Shown one piece after another: positions 60,193 through 64,000 of a stretch of DNA of 64,000 nt (position 1 is its first letter; each line of letters begins with the position of its first letter). Origin of the DNA: an uncultured Eubacteriales bacterium. GTDB taxonomy: Bacteria; Bacillota; Clostridia; Christensenellales; Aristaeellaceae. Below the pieces are notes generated by a model. The model worked only from the letters and a program-made list of their open reading frames with translations. It was not told the DNA's origin and searched no databases. The DNA lies in the NCBI GenBank assembly GCA_900315315.1, contig OMYT01000007.1:31731-95730 (forward strand), given 5' to 3'. The translations under genes and the position numbers were made by a program.

Positions 60193-60230
60193 TTGGGGGG
60201 CTTTCCGATCGCCCCCCAAGCCCCCTTCGG
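60193..60230 (+). repeat. CTTCGG element E21 (module B)
   Basis: TTGGGGGGC pairs with GCCCCCCAA around TTTCCGATC. The tail is CCCCCTTCGG, the longest tail C-run, matching the longest G-run. Confidence 0.83.
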
Positions 60231-60268
60231 AGGCAATAAAAGAAAGTGTTTGGAAAGGTGGGAGTGAA

Positions 60269-60958
60269 TTGTTCGTTGATCTTCATATGCACTCCTGCCT
60301 GAGTCCCTGTGCGGATGACGACATGACGCCGGCAAACATCTGCGGCATGGCACATCTGAAGGGCCTGGACGCAATTGCCGTGACCGACCATAACACAGCC
60401 CGGAATCTGCCGTACGTCAAGGAGGCGGCGGATTATTACGGGATGATTCTGCTGCCGGGGATGGAGATCACGACGAAGGAAGAAGTGCATCTGCTGGGTT
60501 ATTTCCGGGACGTTGAGACAGCGGTGGAGGTCGGGGAGATCTTTTGCTCCCATCTTCCGAAGATGAAGAATAAACCGGATTTCTTCGGAAACCAGTATGT
60601 GATGAACACGGACGACGAGATTGTGGACGTGGAGGAACGGCTGCTGATCGGCGCGACGGACCTGGATCTGGCGGAATGTACGGCCATTATCCGGGATCAC
60701 GGCGGGGCGGCGGTGCCGGCGCACATCAACCGGGGACACGGGCTGCTGGTGAATCTGGGCCTGTTTCCGGAAGAACCGCAGTTCCCGGTGGTGGAGGTGC
60801 GGCCTGAACTGCCGGTGAACGAGAAACTGATTGCCGGGAAACGGCGGCTGTGGTCGTCTGACGCGCATCATCTCGGTGACATTCTGGAGGCAGTGAGTGA
60901 GCTGGAGACAAACCGGTTTTCATCAGGTGGCCTTTTTGATGCGGTTTTGGGCCTTTAA
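60269..60958 (+). CDS. PHP-domain metal-dependent phosphoesterase
   Basis: A 229-residue PHP protein. FVDLHMHSCLSPCADDDM gives the HxH and further metal ligands, DAIAVTDHNTARNLP and LLPGMEITTKEEVHLL the next metal ligands, and WSSDAHHLGD the C-terminal Asp/His. Likely a phosphoesterase acting on a nucleotide or small phosphate. It uses a TTG start, with GGGAG 4 nt upstream; no ATG is available at the domain start. The gene clusters with the hydrogenase signalling genes. Substrate unknown. Confidence 0.85.
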   Translation: MFVDLHMHSCLSPCADDDMTPANICGMAHLKGLDAIAVTDHNTARNLPYVKEAADYYGMILLPGMEITTKEEVHLLGYFRDVETAVEVGEIFCSHLPKMKNKPDFFGNQYVMNTDDEIVDVEERLLIGATDLDLAECTAIIRDHGGAAVPAHINRGHGLLVNLGLFPEEPQFPVVEVRPELPVNEKLIAGKRRLWSSDAHHLGDILEAVSELETNRFSSGGLFDAVLGL

Positions 60959-60983
60959 GCCGGAAACCAGGAGAAACAAGACA

Positions 60984-61004
60984 TTGTTAGCTTTCACTAA
61001 CCAA
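60984..61004. promoter_or_regulatory. Rex-like operator candidate upstream of hndA
   Basis: TTGTTAG and CTAACCAA flank CTTTCA, with GTTAG/CTAAC a perfect inverted repeat. Rex boxes usually have a spacing two bases shorter, so this is tentative. It lies in the hydrogenase leader, where NADH-responsive control would be expected. Confidence 0.25.
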
Positions 61005-61034
61005 AAAACTTGTCAATAAGAGAATAAAATGTCT

Positions 61035-61063
61035 TTTCAACCGGTTACAGATATGGTAAAATT
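61035..61063 (+). promoter_or_regulatory. Possible promoter of the hnd operon
   Basis: TTTTCA and TAAAAT lie 17 nt apart within the 179-bp leader upstream of hndA. The match is moderate; the ATG is about 75 bp downstream. Confidence 0.4.
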
Positions 61064-61137
61064 GATTGGATATGTTGTAACGGGCATGGTTTGCCTTTAC
61101 ATAAGCCACAATTAAATCCAAGGAGGTCAAGGACTGT

Positions 61138-61605
61138 ATGCCTGACAAGGAAAAGTACGCAAAGCTGCAGGAAGTGATCGAAAAGCACAAGGGTGAGCGC
61201 GGCGCTGTTATGCCCTGCCTGCAGGAAGCCATGAACATCTTCGGCTATGTGCCTGAAGACGTTCAGCAAATGATCGCGGACGGACTGGGAACCACCCTGT
61301 CCGAGGTCTACGGCGTTTCCACCTTCTACTCCCAGTTCTCCCTGAAGCCCAAGGGAAAACACGTGATCGGTGTCTGCCTTGGAACCGCCTGCTATGTCAA
61401 AGGCAGCCAGAAGATCATCGACACCATCTCCGAAGAGCTGAAGATCCAGCCCGGAGACACCACGGATGACGGACTGTTCACCCTGAACGCGACCCGCTGC
61501 CTGGGCGCCTGCGGCCTGGCCCCGGTCATGATGATCGGCGAGGATGTGTTCGGCCGCCTGACGCCTGATCAGGTGCCCGGCATTCTGGACAAGTTCCGTG
61601 CGTGA
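61138..61605 (+). CDS. hndA: Electron-bifurcating hydrogenase subunit HndA (NuoE-like)
   Basis: A 155-residue NuoE/HndA protein with one [2Fe-2S] cluster in a thioredoxin-like fold. Cluster ligands lie in VCLGTACYVKGS and ATRCLGACGLAPVMMIG. The N-terminal helical bundle includes RGAVMPCLQEAMNIFGYVP. It accepts or gives electrons to the NuoF-like subunit. AGGAGG precedes the ATG. The next gene overlaps its stop. Confidence 0.94.
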   Translation: MPDKEKYAKLQEVIEKHKGERGAVMPCLQEAMNIFGYVPEDVQQMIADGLGTTLSEVYGVSTFYSQFSLKPKGKHVIGVCLGTACYVKGSQKIIDTISEELKIQPGDTTDDGLFTLNATRCLGACGLAPVMMIGEDVFGRLTPDQVPGILDKFRA

Positions 61606-62155
61606 CCTGAGTCTTCATCTGCTGGACCTGGCGCAGAACAGCATTACCGCCGGAGCGAGCCTGGTGACCATACGTCTGACCCTGGGGGAAGACAAGATGC
61701 TGACCATGGAGCTTATCGACAACGGCAAGGGCATGAGCCCGGAACTGCTTGCGCAGGTGACCAGCCCCTTTGCCACCACCCGGACAACCCGGAAGGTAGG
61801 GCTGGGGATCCCCATGATGAAGGAGAATGCTGAAAAAGCCGGCGGTACGTTTAACCTGGAAAGCGTGGAAGGGGAGGGAACAACCCTGACCTGCTCCATG
61901 GACACCGGCAACATTGACTGTCTCCCGCTGGGGGATCTGAGCGGCACGCTGCTGAGCCTGATGCTGACGAACCCGCTGTCACCGGATTTTCTCTTTGAGG
62001 GCAAAAGCCCGCAGGGAGAGGGATCCTTCGATACGAGGGAAGTGCGGCAGGCGCTGGGCAGCGACATCCCTTTTAACGAGCCTTCGGTGGCCGCATGGCT
62101 GAAGGAGGCACTGGACGAAGAAATCAATTCAATCTTTGGAGGTGTACTGATATGA
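61598..62155 (+). CDS. HATPase-domain protein within the hnd operon
   Basis: A 185-residue GHKL ATPase. The N box is in LHLLDLAQNSITAGA, the G1 box in MELIDNGKGMSPEL, and the G2 in TRKVGLGIPMMKENAEKAGG. It has no histidine phosphotransfer domain. It overlaps hndA by 8 bp and hndB by 4 bp, so it is made with the hydrogenase. This position is common in Clostridia, but its role is undefined; redox or assembly signalling is possible. Confidence 0.88.
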   Translation: MRDLSLHLLDLAQNSITAGASLVTIRLTLGEDKMLTMELIDNGKGMSPELLAQVTSPFATTRTTRKVGLGIPMMKENAEKAGGTFNLESVEGEGTTLTCSMDTGNIDCLPLGDLSGTLLSLMLTNPLSPDFLFEGKSPQGEGSFDTREVRQALGSDIPFNEPSVAAWLKEALDEEINSIFGGVLI

Positions 62156-62520
62156 AATCTTTGGCGGATCTGCAAGCCATCCGCGAGAAAACGCTGGAAA
62201 ACATCAACATGCGGAAAGACGAGAACGCGGCCCGCGTTGTCATCGGCATGGCCACCTGCGGCATCGCTGCCGGCGCCCGTCCCGTAATGCTGGCCTTCAT
62301 GGAGGAACTCCAGAAACGGAACCTGCAGCATGTGCAAGTCAGCCAGACCGGCTGCATCGGTATGTGCCGCTATGAGCCCATGCTGGACGTCATCCTGCCC
62401 GGCCAGGAAAAGGTTACCTACATCCACGTGAAGCCTGAAATGGTGCCGCGGATCGTAGCAGAGCACATTGTTAACGGTCAGCCTGTGGAAGAATACACCA
62501 TCGGCGCCGCAAAAGACTAA
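62152..62520 (+). CDS. hndB: Electron-bifurcating hydrogenase subunit HndB ([2Fe-2S] ferredoxin)
   Basis: A 123-residue thioredoxin-fold [2Fe-2S] protein. Cluster ligands are in GMATCGIAAGARPV and SQTGCIGMCRYEPM. GGAGG lies upstream of ATG 62152, which overlaps the stop of the HATPase gene. It belongs with HndA and the NuoF-like HndC. Confidence 0.93.
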   Translation: MKSLADLQAIREKTLENINMRKDENAARVVIGMATCGIAAGARPVMLAFMEELQKRNLQHVQVSQTGCIGMCRYEPMLDVILPGQEKVTYIHVKPEMVPRIVAEHIVNGQPVEEYTIGAAKD

Positions 62521-62547
62521 TTAACGACAAAGAGGAGGAAAACCCAG

Positions 62548-64000
62548 ATGGAGCTTTATCGTTCTCATGTGCTGGTCTGCGGCGGCACCGGCTGTTCTTC
62601 TTCCGGTTCCGCGAAGCTGATTGAACGCTTCGAGGAGCAGCTGAAGGAAAAGGGCCTTGACAAGGAAGTCAAGGTAGCTGAAGGAAAAGGGCCTTGACAA
62701 GGAAGTCAAGGTAGTCCGCACGGGCTGCTTCGGTCTTTGCGAAGCGGGTCCCGTTGTCATTGTTTATCCCGAAGGAACCTTCTACAGCCGCGTCAAGGTG
62801 GAAGACGTGGACGAGATCGTTTCCGAGCACCTGCTGAAGGGCCGCAAGGTCCAGCACCTGGTCTACGTGGATCACAAGACCCATGAGTCCAGCGTCCAGA
62901 AGAGCCTGAACGAGATCGGCTTCTACAAGCAGCAGGAGCGCGTCGCGCTGCGGAACTGCGGCGTGATCGATCCCGAGAATATTGACGAATACATCGCCTT
63001 TGACGGCTATCAGGCCCTGGCCAAGGCCCTGACCGAGATGACCCCTGAGCAGGTCATCCAGGAAGTGCTGGATTCCGGCCTGCGCGGCCGCGGCGGCGCC
63101 GGATTCCCCACCGGCAAGAAGTGGCAGTTTGCCCGCGCCAGCAAGGCGGAGAACAAATACTTTGTCTGTAACGCTGACGAAGGCGATCCCGGTGCTTTCA
63201 TGGACCGCTCCCTGCTGGAAGGCGATCCCCATGCGATCCTGGAAGCCATGGCGATCGGCGGCTATGCCATCGGCGCCAGCGAAGGCTGGATCTACGTCCG
63301 TGCCGAATACCCCATCGCCGTGAAGCGCCTGGAGAAGGCCATCGAGCAGGCCCATGAGTATGGCCTGCTGGGTGAGAACATCTTCGGCACCGGCTTCAAC
63401 TTCGATATTCATATCCGCCTGGGCGCCGGCGCGTTCGTGTGCGGCGAGGAAACCGCCCTGATGGCCTCCATCGAAGGCAAGCGCGGCGAACCCCGGCCGA
63501 AGCCCCCGTTCCCGGCGGTGAAGGGCCTGTTCGAGAGCCCCACCAACATCAACAACGTTGAAACCCTGGGCAACGTGGCCCAGATCATCCTGAAGGGTGC
63601 CGACTGGTTCAAGAGCATCGGTACCGAACGCTCCACCGGTACGAAGGTATTCGCGCTGGGCGGCAAGATCAACAACACCGGTCTGGTGGAAGTACCCATG
63701 GGTATTCCGCTGCGGACCATCATCGAGGACATCGGCGGCGGCTGCCCGAACGGCAAGAAGTTCAAGGCTGTGCAGACCGGCGGTCCTTCCGGCGGATGTA
63801 TCCCGGCCGAGCTGCTGGATACCCCCGTTGAGTACGACACGCTGACCGCCATCGGCGCCATGATGGGTTCCGGCGGTATGATCGTCATGGACGAAGACAA
63901 CTGTATGGTTGACATCGCCCGCTTCTTCCTGGACTTCACCGTGGACGAGAGCTGCGGCAAGTGCACCCCCTGCCGGATCGGTACCCGCCGGATGCTGGAG
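62548..64000 (+). pseudogene. hndC: NuoF/HndC-like hydrogenase subunit, frameshifted by a 37-bp duplication and cut by window edge
   Basis: The gene encodes the FMN/NADH-binding flavoprotein subunit of an electron-bifurcating hydrogenase. From ATG 62548 (RBS GAGGAGG) the frame reads the N-terminal [2Fe-2S] domain (CGGTGCSSSG) for 49 codons, then hits TGA at 62695 inside the second copy of a duplicated block. Removing one copy restores one frame with RTGCFGLCEAGP, then SGLRGRGGAGFPTGKKW (NADH site), NADEGDPGAFMDR (FMN site), GAGAFVCGEETALM, and ESCGKCTPCRIGT ([4Fe-4S]). The downstream part is open for 441 codons to the window end. Either a real mutation or an assembly artefact; the protein is otherwise fully conserved. 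Confidence 0.88.
62640..62713 (+). repeat. Exact 37-bp tandem duplication in the NuoF/HndC gene
   Basis: Copies at 62640-62676 and 62677-62713 are identical; flanking bases extend the match to 39. As 37 is not a multiple of three, the second copy shifts the frame. No other tandem repeat of this kind occurs in coding sequence in the window. Confidence 0.97.

Noticed and set aside
2581-60230. CTTCGG elements as a CRISPR array
   Set aside because: Copies are scattered, vary in length and lack regular spacers; no cas genes are present.
2581-60230. CTTCGG elements as ordinary Rho-independent terminators
   Set aside because: No T-run follows the stems, several copies sit inside operons between co-transcribed genes, and some are antisense to the adjacent genes.
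62695-62697. TGA as a selenocysteine codon in the NuoF/HndC gene
   Set aside because: The TGA is out of the true frame and exists only because of the 37-bp duplication; removing one copy restores the frame without any TGA.

Overview
The window reads as a chromosomal segment of a strictly anaerobic, fermentative Bacillota (Clostridia-like) bacterium of moderately high GC. This is inferred from Shine-Dalgarno-led overlapping operons, an Hnd-type electron-bifurcating [FeFe]-hydrogenase locus, DegV, DRTGG and BMP-family proteins, and selenium-linked purine fermentation genes. A rumen or gut origin is plausible but cannot be shown from the sequence. No plasmid, phage, transposase or CRISPR signal was found.

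Layout. (1) 1-22.3 kb is a purine-salvage and purine-fermentation island, all on the + strand. It holds adenine deaminase (cut at the left edge), guanine deaminase, a three-subunit xanthine dehydrogenase-type molybdenum hydroxylase (Mo, FAD and 2Fe-2S subunits), two fold-type II PLP enzymes, SsnA, YgfK, YgeY, YgeW, carbamate kinase, a fused XdhD-like selenium-dependent hydroxylase, a dihydropyrimidinase (HydA) and a MocA-like nucleotidyltransferase. Together these are expected to funnel adenine, guanine, hypoxanthine, xanthine and urate to ring-opened products, ammonia and carbamoyl phosphate, with ATP made by carbamate kinase. (2) 22.4-29.2 kb is the maturation and supply kit for selenium-dependent molybdenum hydroxylases: a ModE-like regulator, SelD, YqeB, YqeC (inverted), an XdhC-family chaperone and ModABC. 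(3) 29.3-44.3 kb has two complete BMP-type (nucleoside/purine-like) ABC importers flanking a second selenium block (DUF3343, YedF, YedE, a class V aminotransferase and a LysR regulator) and xanthine phosphoribosyltransferase. (4) 44.4-57.6 kb is mixed: DegV, cell-envelope proteins (peptidoglycan-binding, SH3/VanW, O-antigen-ligase-like), a MalFGK-type sugar ABC importer, initiator and elongator tRNA-Met, and a dCMP deaminase. (5) 57.6-64 kb is a hydrogenase locus: DRTGG protein, RsbW-like ATPase, a sensory-type [FeFe]-hydrogenase, a second DRTGG protein and a PHP protein, then HndA, an HATPase, HndB and a NuoF/HndC gene whose frame is broken by an exact 37-bp tandem duplication.

The most unusual signal is a family of 21 intergenic elements, here called CTTCGG elements, scattered from 2.6 to 60.2 kb. 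Each is a modular hairpin ending in an invariant CTTCGG. Stems differ in sequence between copies but stay paired. Inner hairpins are inserted in the loops of outer ones, and all copies point the same way whatever the direction of neighbouring genes. Modules used below: A, a hairpin around CGCGNC with a 3-4 nt loop; B, a G-run/C-run stem whose loop starts TTTCCGA; C, a GCCCG/CGGGC hairpin inserted in the B loop; D, an A-rich/T-rich hairpin, usually with loop ACT, inserted in C or B; then the CTTCGG tail.
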